64,000 nucleotides of DNA from Ekhidna lutea (GTDB lineage: Bacteria > Bacteroidota > Bacteroidia > Cytophagales > Cyclobacteriaceae): NCBI RefSeq assembly GCF_900188325.1, contig NZ_FZPD01000003.1, positions 186,001-250,000 of the forward strand. The letters run 5' to 3'. This document shows positions 1-8,765 of the stretch, one piece after another; the first letter of the stretch is position 1; each line of letters begins with the position of its first letter. The position numbers and the translations under genes were made by a program. The notes beneath the pieces were generated by a model. It saw nothing but the letters and a program-made list of their open reading frames with translations, did no database searches and was not told where the DNA came from.

Positions 1-394
1 TGAAGAAAGTAGAAGTACGATTATTCTCATAGCATCCATTGTTTCAATTATCATTTCTGCTTTCGGCTTATTTGGATTGATAAACTTCACAGTAGAGCGA
101 AAGACCAAAGAAATAGGTATCCGAAAAGTGATGGGAGCAAATGTTCAAAACATTACTACCCTGATATTGAAAGACTATTTAATTCTACTCATCATTTCAT
201 TGGTGATTGCTGCACCGGTATCCTGGTGGTTATTTGGTGATTGGCTGGCTGATTTTGCCTACCGAATCAATATGAGTGTGGATCTGTTTGTAATTGCATT
301 TGTGCTTGTCCTCATCATTTCATTTACAACAGTTTTGGCCAGGATTTATAAGATAGCTAAGGCCAATCCGGTTCAGTCCATTCGATACGAATAA
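1..394 (+). CDS. FtsX/MacB-type ABC transporter permease, C-terminal part
   Basis: The frame is open from base 2, so the gene starts left of the window; about 130 residues are visible. They hold a transmembrane helix ending in GLFGLINFTVERK, the cytoplasmic motif KEIGIRKVMGA typical of the FtsX permease domain, then two more hydrophobic helices and the ending ANPVQSIRYE. Proteins of this family work with a LolD/MacB-type ATPase in the inner membrane and often move lipoproteins, peptides or drugs toward the envelope; the substrate cannot be read here. The stop overlaps the next start (TAATG), so the two permeases are translationally coupled and probably paralogues. Confidence 0.85.
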   Translation, partial: EESRSTIILIASIVSIIISAFGLFGLINFTVERKTKEIGIRKVMGANVQNITTLILKDYLILLIISLVIAAPVSWWLFGDWLADFAYRINMSVDLFVIAFVLVLIISFTTVLARIYKIAKANPVQSIRYE

Positions 395-3024
395 TGCATC
401 AACAACCACCAAAGTGGCCCTTGAAATTCCTGCGATGGTTCTGTAGGGAAGACTATTTGGATGAAATCGAGGGAGATATTATTGAGCTCTTTCATTATCG
501 ATCAACCAAATCACAGAAAACAGCTTCGTTGTTTTTGATTTGGAATGTCATAAGGTCGCTTCGGTGGGTTAATCTAAAGCATGCTCCCGTCTTCAAATCA
601 GGGCTTATTCGAAACTACTTTAAAGTAGGATTCAGAGCTTTAATTAAAGATCGTCAGTTCACAGCAATCAATCTGGTTGGGTTATCCATAGGTACTGCGG
701 TTTTTGTTGCTATTCTTTTGTTGGTTTACCATGAATTAAGTTTTGATCAGTTCCATTCCAAATCCGATCGAATTTTTCAAGTCATCCAGGATTTTGAGAA
801 TCACGATGGCAGTGATCCGGAGATTTACACATCATCTCAGCTTGCTGACGCTGTGCGTCAAGATTTTTCATTTGTTGAAAATTCGGTAACCATACATGGA
901 GCTGCATCTACATGGTTTGATGTGTCAGGCAAGAAATTTTTTGAAGAAGAAGGAATAGTTTCTGGGCCACAATTTTTCCAAATTTTCGATTTCAATCTGC
1001 TGTCAGGAGATAGAAACCTGGTTTTGAAGAATAAGCGATCCATTGTCCTTTGTGAATCCTTGAGTCGGAAATTTTTCGGTTTTGAAAATCCAATAGGAAA
1101 AGAGGTGACCTTATCTCATTATGGGCGTTTTGAGGTAACAGGTATCATGGAAGATGTTCCGGCCAACTCATACATTCAGTTTGAATATCTTATTTCTCAG
1201 GATTATGAAACCTATTTTGAGCAGACGGCTGGTTGGTATCCTAGTTGGTTTTTGTCCTGGAATGGTAATGGCGCGACCACCTATGTTTTGCTACATGAAG
1301 CAGCGGATAAGGTAGAATTTGAGAATCAAATCCCTAATCTATTAAGAAAGTATCTGGATGGAGAAGAGCGTCCAAACAGGCATTTTTTGTTATCTCTTAC
1401 TGATCTTCATTTTGGGTCGAATGGAATTGATGGAAGAGTGAATCATTATGTAAAGGGAGATCTGCGTCAGGTTTACTTTTTGATCGTCATTGCATGTGTT
1501 GTGCTTTCCATGGCATGCTTCAATTATATCAATATCGCCACTGCGAGAGCTGTGAGGAGGAGCAAGGAGGTTGGGATAAGGAAAACATTAGGAGCCTTTC
1601 AGCATCAGGTCAAAACGCAATTTTTGGTTGAGGTCTTCGTGTTGGTGCTGGTTTCCTTTGTATTGGGATTGGGGATCGTGAGTGTCTTACTGCCATATTT
1701 CAATACCGTTACCGGAATAGCTCTTGAGCTCAATACAAGTTTACTTTTAAAAACATTTCCTTATCTGATTGGTGCCATTATTCTGGTGACTTTGCTTGCA
1801 GGATCTTATCCAGCTTTCTATTTGAGTGCCTTTAATCCTGTTTTTATTCTAACCAAGGCCAAGGCTTCATCCAGATTTAATTCACTTTTGCGAAATGGTC
1901 TCATTACACTTCAGTATGTTCTTTCCATTCTAATTCTCTCTTCGCTGGTGGTGATCACCAGACAGTACAGTCTGTTGTCGCATGCTTCTCTCGGTTTCGA
2001 TTCCGAAGAATTGGTCATCGTGGAAATTAACAGCGGATCAGTCCGGGACAATTTCAGTCTCATGAAACAGGAATTACTGACTCATCCGGAGATCAAAAAC
2101 GTTGCTGGCCTTACCCGCATGATTAGCGGATACCGCTCTCCAACATCCATATCGGTAACCGACCCGGACGAGCCAGAAAAGGCACAGCCGATGCGGTTTT
2201 ACGGAATGGATGAAGATGGTTTGGAAACATTGGGTCTGTCATTAAAAACCGGTTCAAACTTTTCAGGAGATACTCGAATGGACAGCCTTTCCATATTCAT
2301 GAATGAGCAGGCTGCAAAATTGTTTGACGGAGAAGAGTCAATTGGAAAATGGCTTGAAATTGATTCTGATCAAAACGAAAACTTTAGGGCAAGGTTGATC
2401 GGAATTGTTAAGGATTTTCATTTCAATTCATTACACTCTCCAATAGAACCGGTCATTTTGGGATACTTTAAGAACCCCTTTATCTCTCTTGATGATATCG
2501 TTATCAAAGTAAGAGGAAATAGTCTCAAAGAGACCTTATCCTACATTGAAGAAATTCATAATGAATATGATGATAATGATATAATGACTTGGGAATTTGC
2601 TGATGACATGGCACAACGAGCTTATCAAAAAGAGCTTATTTTCAGGGATATATTTATGGGTGCCTCGGTCATTGCATTTTGCATTGTTATTCTGGGAATT
2701 ATTGGGTTGGCCTCTTATAATGTAACGGTAAAGAGCAAAGAAATTGGCATTCGTAAAATACTCGGTGCATCACCCACGCTTATCCTTAAAAAGCAAGCAA
2801 GCCAGTTTGTAATGTTCATTGCCATTGCTGCTTTCCTTACAATCCCCCTCTGCATCTATATTTCAAATAAATGGCTTGACAACTATGCCGTTCGCATGGA
2901 TGTTTCCGTCTTCTTGTTCATACCTGTATTGGTTGCTATTTTGATAGTTACATTGCTGGTTGTTGTCGCTGTTGCTAATAGAATTGCTACCTCCAATCCC
3001 GTAAACTCCATCCGAAATGAATGA
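394..3024 (+). CDS. FtsX-like ABC permease with N-terminal permease prefix domain
   Basis: The protein has 876 residues. The first ~80 (WPLKFLRWFCREDYLDEIEGD) match the small cytoplasmic prefix domain found on many Bacteroidota permeases. Then come a transmembrane helix (~90-110), a MacB-like periplasmic domain, an FtsX membrane block with KEVGIRKTLGA near residue 395, a second periplasmic domain, and a second FtsX block with KEIGIRKILGA near the end. This is the duplicated MacB-like layout in one chain. No ATPase gene lies beside it here; the nearest candidate is the distant LolD/MacB-type ATPase at 38336-39049. The start is the ATG overlapping the previous stop. The substrate is unknown. 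Confidence 0.88.
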   Translation: MHQQPPKWPLKFLRWFCREDYLDEIEGDIIELFHYRSTKSQKTASLFLIWNVIRSLRWVNLKHAPVFKSGLIRNYFKVGFRALIKDRQFTAINLVGLSIGTAVFVAILLLVYHELSFDQFHSKSDRIFQVIQDFENHDGSDPEIYTSSQLADAVRQDFSFVENSVTIHGAASTWFDVSGKKFFEEEGIVSGPQFFQIFDFNLLSGDRNLVLKNKRSIVLCESLSRKFFGFENPIGKEVTLSHYGRFEVTGIMEDVPANSYIQFEYLISQDYETYFEQTAGWYPSWFLSWNGNGATTYVLLHEAADKVEFENQIPNLLRKYLDGEERPNRHFLLSLTDLHFGSNGIDGRVNHYVKGDLRQVYFLIVIACVVLSMACFNYINIATARAVRRSKEVGIRKTLGAFQHQVKTQFLVEVFVLVLVSFVLGLGIVSVLLPYFNTVTGIALELNTSLLLKTFPYLIGAIILVTLLAGSYPAFYLSAFNPVFILTKAKASSRFNSLLRNGLITLQYVLSILILSSLVVITRQYSLLSHASLGFDSEELVIVEINSGSVRDNFSLMKQELLTHPEIKNVAGLTRMISGYRSPTSISVTDPDEPEKAQPMRFYGMDEDGLETLGLSLKTGSNFSGDTRMDSLSIFMNEQAAKLFDGEESIGKWLEIDSDQNENFRARLIGIVKDFHFNSLHSPIEPVILGYFKNPFISLDDIVIKVRGNSLKETLSYIEEIHNEYDDNDIMTWEFADDMAQRAYQKELIFRDIFMGASVIAFCIVILGIIGLASYNVTVKSKEIGIRKILGASPTLILKKQASQFVMFIAIAAFLTIPLCIYISNKWLDNYAVRMDVSVFLFIPVLVAILIVTLLVVVAVANRIATSNPVNSIRNE

Positions 3025-3161
3025 TCTGAATTTTCAATGCCATCGTTTGCTGGATGAGTGTTTGATTTGATTAAACTTGTGATTTTTTACCTTATTTATC
3101 GAAATCTGAAACTATCGCATACGATTTCAGGTTCTTTTATCGTATATTAAAAAGTTATTTA

Positions 3162-3193
3162 TTGCAAAATCAGTCTATTGGAAGCTATCTTTG
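3162..3193 (+). promoter_or_regulatory. Predicted Bacteroidota-type promoter of rpoD
   Basis: TTG at 3162-3164 and TATCTTTG at 3186-3193 are separated by 21 nt. This fits the known Bacteroidota consensus (TTG near -33, TAnnTTTG near -7). It would give a leader of roughly 45 nt before the rpoD start. Sequence match only. Confidence 0.6.
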
Positions 3194-3241
3194 CAGATTG
3201 CTTTTTTATACCCATAACAAATTAGTTTTTAAAGAGATAAT

Positions 3242-4114
3242 ATGCGACAGTTAAAGATTACCCAGTCAATTACCAACAGGAGAGAGAGCCACACCCTGGA
3301 GAAATATTTTACTGAGGTAAGTAACGTTCCAATGATTACTCCTGATGAGGAGGTAACGCTAGCCAAGCGCATCAAAGAAGGAGACGATCTTGCATTGGAA
3401 AAACTCGTAAAAGCAAACTTGAGGTTCGTAGTATCTGTAGCAAAGCAGTACCAGAACAGAAGTTTACCACTAAATGACTTGATCAATGAGGGGAACCTTG
3501 GATTGATCAAAGCAGCAAAGAAATTTGACGAGACAAAAGGATTTAAATTCATCTCATATGCGGTATGGTGGATTCGTCAGTCCATTATGCAAGCGTTAGC
3601 AGAGCAGTCTAGAATTGTTCGTTTGCCGATGAATAAGTCTGGTGCTATCAACCAGATCAGAAGAGCATATGCCGAGCTTGAGCAGCAATTTGAGCGTGAG
3701 CCGACAGAAGAAGAATTAGCTGACATTCTAGACATGAAGCCTAGCGAAGTGAGAAATACACTTGGAGCTGAGGTGAAGCAAATGTCAATGGATGCACCAT
3801 TTGGTGAAGACGAAAGCGGTTCATTACTTGACGTGTTAGAAAACGTAACAACAGGCCCGACAGATGGAAGCCTTGTCTTCAATGATTCACTGAAAGTGGA
3901 AACCATGCGTGCGTTATCGACACTGACTGCTAGAGAAAGAGAAGTAGTAATGATGAGCTTTGGTATCGGATGCGATAATCCATTCACACTGGAAGAAATT
4001 GGTGATGCAATGGGCTTGACCCGTGAGAGAGTCAGACAAATTAGAGAGAAGGCGCTTCAGAAATTGAGAGAGCCGGGCAAAAACAGAAGATTGAAAGAAT
4101 TCTGTGCAAGCTAA
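3242..4114 (+). CDS. rpoD: RNA polymerase primary sigma factor (Bacteroidota type)
   Basis: This 290-residue protein is the housekeeping sigma factor that directs RNA polymerase to TAnnTTTG-type promoters. It lacks region 1.1 and the long non-conserved insert of proteobacterial RpoD, which is normal for this phylum. Visible parts are region 1.2 (residues ~15-45), region 2 with KFISYAVWWIRQSIMQAL (~98-117), region 3, and the region 4.2 helix-turn-helix FTLEEIGDAMGLTRERVRQI near residues 246-265. It stands alone between a predicted promoter (3162-3193) and a strong terminator (4139-4167), so it is probably monocistronic. The start is an ATG with no Shine-Dalgarno. Confidence 0.97.
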   Translation: MRQLKITQSITNRRESHTLEKYFTEVSNVPMITPDEEVTLAKRIKEGDDLALEKLVKANLRFVVSVAKQYQNRSLPLNDLINEGNLGLIKAAKKFDETKGFKFISYAVWWIRQSIMQALAEQSRIVRLPMNKSGAINQIRRAYAELEQQFEREPTEEELADILDMKPSEVRNTLGAEVKQMSMDAPFGEDESGSLLDVLENVTTGPTDGSLVFNDSLKVETMRALSTLTAREREVVMMSFGIGCDNPFTLEEIGDAMGLTRERVRQIREKALQKLREPGKNRRLKEFCAS

Positions 4115-4138
4115 AATTTGGGAAAAGCATAAATTTAA

Positions 4139-4167
4139 ATCCTGACAGAAATGTCAGGATTTTTTTT
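4139..4167 (+). terminator. Rho-independent terminator after rpoD
   Basis: A perfect 9-bp stem ATCCTGACA/TGTCAGGAT with a GAAA loop is followed by a run of T ending at 4167. It lies 24 nt after the rpoD stop. Confidence 0.9.
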
Positions 4168-4182
4168 GCTCAAAATTGAATA

Positions 4183-4818
4183 ATGCCAATTCAAGATCAA
4201 CTTGCTTATGCCCTGGATCGTAACGATCAGGAGCCTAATAAAATCCTGGCAAAACAGATTGTTGATGCCGGAGGTGAAAAGGAAATTAGAGAGTTGATTT
4301 CTTTCATTGAAACAAAGCCTAATCAAAGAGCAAAGTCAGACGCAATTCTAACTATGGCTTATGTTGCTGAGCTATCACCTAAATTGATGGCGGGTCAGAT
4401 TGACTTTTTGACTCATCAATTGGCTAGTTCAATCAACCGGGTAATTTTTGGTAGTATGATAGCGTTGGCGCATGTCGCTCATATGAGAAAAGAAAAACTT
4501 TATAAAGCATTGCCTAAAATCATTGATGCAATGGATGATGGAACGGTGGTGACACGTGACCATGGCTATCGCATTATGATCACTTTGTATGCAGATGAGC
4601 GTTTTCAGGAAGACATGTTTTTGCTTATCCAGGAACAGCTTATTAAAGCGCCATCGAATCAATTAGGCCAATACACTGAACGATTAATACCAGTTTTGAA
4701 CAAATTGCACCTCAATACGCTTATTGAAACGTTGGAGGAGCGTAGAAGTGATGTCACGAATGAATATCACATTAATCGATTAAATAAGAACCTTAAAAAG
4801 CTGTATAAACTATTATGA
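4183..4818 (+). CDS. Conserved hypothetical alpha-helical protein, possibly HEAT-like
   Basis: The 211-residue product has no signal peptide or membrane helix. Predicted amphipathic helices of 15-20 residues repeat through the chain (for example SDAILTMAYVAELSPKLM, VIFGSMIALAHVAHMRKEKL, GYRIMITLYADERFQEDMFL), which suggests an alpha-solenoid or HEAT-like scaffold. I recognise no catalytic motif and cannot name a family. It follows the rpoD terminator closely and its stop overlaps the csaA start by 4 nt (ATGA), so the two are co-translated. Confidence 0.7.
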   Translation: MPIQDQLAYALDRNDQEPNKILAKQIVDAGGEKEIRELISFIETKPNQRAKSDAILTMAYVAELSPKLMAGQIDFLTHQLASSINRVIFGSMIALAHVAHMRKEKLYKALPKIIDAMDDGTVVTRDHGYRIMITLYADERFQEDMFLLIQEQLIKAPSNQLGQYTERLIPVLNKLHLNTLIETLEERRSDVTNEYHINRLNKNLKKLYKLL

Positions 4819-5147
4819 TTAGCTGGAGTGATTTTGAAAAAATCGACATGAGAGTAGGAACCATAATAAAAGCGGAAAGCTTTCCGGAAGCCAAAAAACC
4901 AGCCTATATCCTGACTATCGATTTTGGCCCTGAGATTGGTATCAAAAAAAGCTCTGCCCAAATAACTTCGCTGTACAATAAAAAACGTCTTAAAGGAGAA
5001 CAAGTCATTGCTGTTGTAAATTTTCCTCCGAAACAGATAGGCCCCTTCATCAGTGAATGTCTGGTAATGGGAATTTACAATGAGCAGGAAGATGTCGTGC
5101 TCCTTCGTCCACAGCGCGAAACCATGAATGGGTGCAAGGTTGGCTAG
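4815..5147 (+). CDS. csaA: CsaA-like tRNA-binding domain protein
   Basis: The product is a 110-residue stand-alone tRNA-binding (OB-fold) domain as in CsaA, a small dimeric protein linked to tRNA binding and export chaperone activity. Recognisable segments are FEKIDMRVGTIIKAESFPEA, KPAYILTIDFGPEIGIKKSS, KGEQVIAVVNFPPKQIGPF and SECLVMGIY. The length is normal. It overlaps the upstream gene by 4 nt, and its TAG stop shares the palindrome CTAG with the stop of the convergent nucleotidyltransferase. Confidence 0.92.
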   Translation: MISWSDFEKIDMRVGTIIKAESFPEAKKPAYILTIDFGPEIGIKKSSAQITSLYNKKRLKGEQVIAVVNFPPKQIGPFISECLVMGIYNEQEDVVLLRPQRETMNGCKVG

Positions 5148-5593
5148 AGTCTGTTGTTTATCCTTTTTAGTTCATAAACATCGTTTAAATCCTTGGGTCT
5201 TTTGGATTTGACTTTTTCAAGAATCAAATCGTCAAAATCTATAAAGGGAACTTCGACATCACCAAATTTTGAATATTTGGAATCTCTATGAATCAATTCA
5301 AATTCCTTATCGATATTGATTTTGAATAAGAGTTCTATTACATGATGAGAATTTGAAAATTGAATCAGCTCACCTTTACTGATTTCACCTTTAGCCTCAT
5401 TATCAATAAGGAAACCAAGTTTATCCAACGCTAGATATAACTTTTCAAGGTTATCAGTTTCATGATCAATCAAAAAATCGAGATCTCCTGTAGAGCGATT
5501 ATAACCCCAAAAGTTGACAGCAAACCCACCGATAATTACAAAACGGACTTGATACTTGGTAAACAATCTGCATGATTCTTCATACAAGTTCAT
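5144..5593 (-). CDS. Nucleotidyltransferase-fold protein (AbiEii/DUF6036-like)
   Basis: The 149-residue protein carries a minimal nucleotidyltransferase core: GGFAVNFWGYNRSTGDLDFL near residues 22-41, with the Gly-Gly and Asp-x-Asp positions of the pol-beta fold, and a downstream acidic strand VPFIDFDDLI. Small proteins of this kind occur as toxin-like AMP- or nucleotidyl-transferases and as orphan accessory genes. Its start overlaps the stop of a 49-residue ORF upstream by 4 nt, making a two-gene unit resembling toxin-antitoxin organisation. Whether it is a toxin is inference. It converges on csaA with shared stop codons. Confidence 0.75.
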   Translation of the reverse strand: MNLYEESCRLFTKYQVRFVIIGGFAVNFWGYNRSTGDLDFLIDHETDNLEKLYLALDKLGFLIDNEAKGEISKGELIQFSNSHHVIELLFKINIDKEFELIHRDSKYSKFGDVEVPFIDFDDLILEKVKSKRPKDLNDVYELKRINNRL

Positions 5594-5739
5594 TTCCTTT
5601 TTAGTTTATGGCCAGAACTCGTCTTAGGCATAGGATTAATTTTGGCTTGAATTTCTATAAAATCCAAAAGCCATTGAATCCTTTCTGGTGGAGTCAATTC
5701 TTTTGCTTTTTTTTGCGCCTTATTCTTGAGTCGGTACAT
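5590..5739 (-). CDS. Small basic protein (49 aa) coupled to the nucleotidyltransferase
   Basis: An ATG at 5739-5737 opens a frame of 49 codons ending in TGA at 5592-5590, overlapping the nucleotidyltransferase start (ATGA). The product begins MYRLKNKAQKKAKELTPPER and continues with a hydrophobic/acidic helix (IQWLLDFIEIQ) and a basic tail rich in Lys. It is lysine-rich and could bind nucleic acid or neutralise the partner enzyme. No known family is recognised. Support comes from the exact 4-nt coupling and plausible composition. It is short, so chance cannot be excluded. Confidence 0.5.
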   Translation of the reverse strand: MYRLKNKAQKKAKELTPPERIQWLLDFIEIQAKINPMPKTSSGHKLKRK

Positions 5740-5771
5740 TATTCAAATTTAATCATAAATCGAGCCAAAAA

Positions 5772-6548
5772 ATGTCTCAAATTCATCTGGTTTCCTGGAA
5801 CGTGAATGGCATCCGAGCCATGATCAAAAAAGATTTTATTAAGGATGTGAAGGAGATGAATCCGGATGTTTTGTGTCTGCAGGAAACTAAGGGACAGCCG
5901 GAAGATGTGAAAACTGCACTGCAATTATTACCAGAATATCAGGTGGCTGTAAATTCTTCAAAAGCCAGAAAAGGCTATTCAGGAACCGCCATACTTTCCA
6001 AAGAAAAACCGCTGGAGGTTTTCTATGATATGGGAATCGAGGAGCATGACCAGGAAGGGCGTGTTATTGCTGCTGAGTTCGAAAAGTTCTTTGTCGTAAC
6101 CGTTTATACGCCTAATTCAGGCGAGGGTATGAAACGACTGGATTATCGCGAAACCTGGGATGAAGCATTCAAAGAATATATTATCAGCCTAGAAGAGAAA
6201 AAGCCGGTAATCATTTGCGGCGACTTAAATGTGGCGCATACAGAAATTGACATTGCGCGAGCCAAAGAGAACTACAATAGAGCCTCCGGATACACCCAAA
6301 CAGAGATTGACGGATTAGATGCGCTCTTAAATGAAGGATACATTGATACATTCCGTCTAAAGCATCCGGACGAAGTGAAATATTCCTGGTGGAACTATAA
6401 ATACAGGGCGCGTGAACGAAATGTGGGGTGGAGAATCGATTATTTTTTGGTGAGTGAAAAGCTGAAAGATCAAGTGGAAGAAGCTCACATTTACAATGAA
6501 TATTTAGGATCGGATCATTGTCCGGTCGGATTAAAACTTAACAGCTAA
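5772..6548 (+). CDS. xth: Exodeoxyribonuclease III / AP endonuclease
   Basis: This 258-residue enzyme of the endonuclease/exonuclease/phosphatase superfamily cuts DNA at abasic sites for base-excision repair. Active-site landmarks are present in order: [10 protein letters not shown] (metal-binding Asn), VLCLQETKG (catalytic Glu), [20 protein letters not shown] (Asp-Leu-Asn), the [20 protein letters not shown] segment and GSDHCPVGL (terminal Asp-His). The length is typical of the ExoIII/APE1 group. gcvT follows after 5 nt, probably in the same transcript. The ATG start directly precedes the conserved beta strand IHLVSWN. Confidence 0.95.
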   Translation: MSQIHLVSWNVNGIRAMIKKDFIKDVKEMNPDVLCLQETKGQPEDVKTALQLLPEYQVAVNSSKARKGYSGTAILSKEKPLEVFYDMGIEEHDQEGRVIAAEFEKFFVVTVYTPNSGEGMKRLDYRETWDEAFKEYIISLEEKKPVIICGDLNVAHTEIDIARAKENYNRASGYTQTEIDGLDALLNEGYIDTFRLKHPDEVKYSWWNYKYRARERNVGWRIDYFLVSEKLKDQVEEAHIYNEYLGSDHCPVGLKLNS

Positions 6549-6553
6549 GAAGC

Positions 6554-7636
6554 ATGGAAACGAAAAAAATCCCTTTGAATGACCTGCATGAAAAACTCGG
6601 TGGCAAAATGACACCTTTTGCAGGATACAATATGCCGGTTCGATACTCATCGGACAAAGAAGAACATTTGACAGTTCGAGATTCGGTGGGCGTATTTGAT
6701 GTGTCTCACATGGGAGAGTTCATGCTTCGTGGACCTCATGCGCTTGATTTGATCCAGTGGGTGACCAGCAATGATGCATCTAAAATTGTAGATGGGCAAG
6801 CTCAGTATTCCTGCCTTCCAAATGATAAAGGCGGTATTGTAGATGATCTTTTGATCTACCGTATGAGTGATGAGGAATACATGCTCGTGGTGAATGCATC
6901 CAACATAGAAAAAGACTGGAACTGGATCAAGAGTCAGGATAAGTGGGACGTGGAAATGGAAGACATTTCTGATGATATTGTGCTACTTGCTGTGCAGGGA
7001 CCGAAGGCAGTTGAAACCCTTCAAAAACTGACAGAAGTCAACCTTTCTGAAGTAAAATTCTACCGATTTGTGCAAGACAAGCTCGCCGGAAAAGAAATGA
7101 TCATTTCAGCTACTGGATATACCGGTTCCGGTGGATTTGAGCTATATATCAATAAGAACGATGCGGAAGAAGTATGGAACAAGATTTTTGAAGCTGGCGA
7201 GGAATTTGGCATCAAACCAATCGGACTTGGCGCTCGAGATACATTGCGACTGGAGAAGGGATTTTGCCTGTATGGCAATGACATCACTGATGAAACTTCT
7301 CCTCTGGAAGCAGGACTTGGGTGGGTGACTAAGTTCACGAAGGAATTTGTTAACTCTGAGAATCTAAAAGCGCAGAAAGAGGCAGGCGTAACCCGAAAGT
7401 TGGTAGGTTTTGAAATGATTGATCGTGGCATCCCGCGTAATGATTATGAGCTGGCCGATGCGGATGGAAACATTATCGGGAATGTGACTTCCGGCACCAT
7501 GGCTCCTTCGTTGAACGTTGGAATTGGAATGGGCTATGTGACCAAAGAGCACAGCGCACCTGATACTGAAATCTACGTGCAGGTTCGAAACAAGAGTTTG
7601 AAAGCGAAGGTGGTGAAGCCACCCTTTTTGAAATAA
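6554..7636 (+). CDS. gcvT: Aminomethyltransferase, glycine cleavage T protein
   Basis: The T-protein of the glycine cleavage system transfers the methylene group of aminomethyl-lipoyl H-protein to tetrahydrofolate and releases ammonia. The 360-residue length is normal. Diagnostic segments are [74 protein letters not shown] (folate site) and the C-terminal [22 protein letters not shown]. The other cleavage-system genes (P, H, L) are not in the window. sdaA, which deaminates serine, is 20 kb away and not linked. Confidence 0.96.
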   Translation: METKKIPLNDLHEKLGGKMTPFAGYNMPVRYSSDKEEHLTVRDSVGVFDVSHMGEFMLRGPHALDLIQWVTSNDASKIVDGQAQYSCLPNDKGGIVDDLLIYRMSDEEYMLVVNASNIEKDWNWIKSQDKWDVEMEDISDDIVLLAVQGPKAVETLQKLTEVNLSEVKFYRFVQDKLAGKEMIISATGYTGSGGFELYINKNDAEEVWNKIFEAGEEFGIKPIGLGARDTLRLEKGFCLYGNDITDETSPLEAGLGWVTKFTKEFVNSENLKAQKEAGVTRKLVGFEMIDRGIPRNDYELADADGNIIGNVTSGTMAPSLNVGIGMGYVTKEHSAPDTEIYVQVRNKSLKAKVVKPPFLK

Positions 7637-7641
7637 AAAAA

Positions 7642-7697
7642 GTCATGCTGAATTTATTTCAGCATCAGTTCAGACTCTGGAACAAGTTCAGAGTGAC
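7642..7697. repeat. REP-like double-hairpin intergenic element
   Basis: Between gcvT and comB, GTCATGCTGAA near 7642 and TTCAGAGTGAC ending at 7697 are imperfect inverted ends. Inside are two hairpins: ATGCTGAA/TTCAGCAT (7645-7665) and ACTCTGGAAC/GTTC-AGAGT just after. The outer and inner symmetry resembles palindromic interspersed repeats. Only one copy is seen in this window. Confidence 0.6.
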
Positions 7698-7711
7698 ACT
7701 AAATTTAGATT

Positions 7712-8413
7712 ATGAACACAATCGAAGTTTGCTTAACACCTGAACTCATTCATCAACATGCCCTAAAAGGTAAACTGGTGGTAGTAGTCGATATCTTTCG
7801 TGCCACCTCCTGCATCGTAACCGGGCTGGCCAATGATGTTGAAGCGATTAAGCCGGTGGCTGAGGTAGATGAATGTAAAGCATTAGGCACCAAGGGATAT
7901 ATCATGGCAGGAGAGCGTGACGGTATTATGATTGAGGGTTTTGATATTGGCAACTCTCCATTTGACTATCAAAGTGAATCCGTGAAAGGAAAGAAGGTAG
8001 CCATCTCGACAACCAATGGTTCAAAGGCGATCCTTTTGTCCGAAGAAGCGGACGAAATAATCATCGGCTCATTTTTGAACCTTGATGCTGTTGCTCAATA
8101 CATTTTGCAGAAAAAGAAAGATGTGGTGATACATTGTGCAGGGTGGAAAGGCACACCAAATCTGGAAGACACGCTTTTCGCAGGTGCATTGATAGATGAA
8201 TGTGCAGAGGAAATGAAACCAGATAGGGATTCTGCGTTGGTCGCTCATCAATTATTTATCGCTAGTCATGAAAACATGCTAGGATTGGCCTTGCAATCAA
8301 GCCACGCCGAGCGACTTAAGGGGTTTGGTATCGAAGAGGATCTTGAGTTTTGTATGGAGGAGAATAAGTACCCTGTCGTGCCAAAATTGGTTAATGGTGA
8401 GTTGGTATCTTAG
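7712..8413 (+). CDS. comB: 2-phosphosulfolactate phosphatase family protein
   Basis: The 233-residue protein matches the ComB family, magnesium-dependent acid phosphatases that convert 2-phosphosulfolactate to sulfolactate. Conserved parts are VVVVDIFRATSCIVTGLAND, a GERDG motif near residue 70, FDIGNSPF, KKVAISTTNGSKAI, VIHCAGWKGTPNLEDTLFAG and SHAERL near the C-terminus. The rest of coenzyme M synthesis is absent here and not expected in Bacteroidota, so the physiological product (free sulfolactate or a sulfonate used elsewhere) is open. A REP-like element separates it from gcvT. Confidence 0.9.
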   Translation: MNTIEVCLTPELIHQHALKGKLVVVVDIFRATSCIVTGLANDVEAIKPVAEVDECKALGTKGYIMAGERDGIMIEGFDIGNSPFDYQSESVKGKKVAISTTNGSKAILLSEEADEIIIGSFLNLDAVAQYILQKKKDVVIHCAGWKGTPNLEDTLFAGALIDECAEEMKPDRDSALVAHQLFIASHENMLGLALQSSHAERLKGFGIEEDLEFCMEENKYPVVPKLVNGELVS

Positions 8414-8438
8414 TTTGATGCAATTCGTTTAGATCTAT

Positions 8439-8657
8439 ATGGAAATGCATTGGATCTACATTCTCCTCGCCATAGTCGCTATCATACAGATTGCTATCTT
8501 CGTCATGGCCCGTCGCATTCGTAAGCGAGAAAAAGAAAACAATGTGCTTCTAAAGTATAACATCAATTCACGTCAGCGAGCCTGGCAGCTTCTTGCAGAT
8601 CAATCGATTCCAGATGAAGATAAAGTTAAAATCAAGGAATATTACGAAGCATCCTGA
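8439..8657 (+). CDS. Small single-pass membrane protein, function unknown
   Basis: The 72-residue product has one N-terminal transmembrane helix (WIYILLAIVAIIQIAIFVMA), a positively charged stop-transfer stretch (RRIRKREKE) and a soluble, charged tail. The positive-inside rule places the tail in the cytoplasm. It starts 25 nt after comB and may be co-transcribed. No family is recognised. Confidence 0.65.
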   Translation: MEMHWIYILLAIVAIIQIAIFVMARRIRKREKENNVLLKYNINSRQRAWQLLADQSIPDEDKVKIKEYYEAS

Positions 8658-8662
8658 TTAAA

Positions 8663-8742
8663 AACCCTGACAGGTTTAATTCAATTAAAGCTACAGATTA
8701 TGAAATAATGATCCATTTTGAGCCACTAAAACCTGTCAGGGT
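8663..8742. repeat. 15-bp inverted repeat AACCCTGACAGGTTT with 50-nt loop
   Basis: AACCCTGACAGGTTT at 8663-8677 is followed by its exact reverse complement at 8728-8742. It sits between two convergent genes and could form a long hairpin acting as a two-way terminator, or be an interspersed repeat. Each arm also has internal symmetry around CCTGACAGG. Confidence 0.75.
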
Positions 8743-8765
8743 TACAGGGTTAAATGCCAAAAGGA

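Noticed and set aside
3577-3987. 136-residue open frame antisense to rpoD
   Set aside because: It is fully contained in the sigma factor gene on the other strand and shows no protein-family signal.
5608-5805. 65-residue plus-strand frame before xth
   Set aside because: It overlaps the xth start and the minus-strand small ORF, and its composition (Trp/Phe/Leu/Arg runs) is not protein-like.
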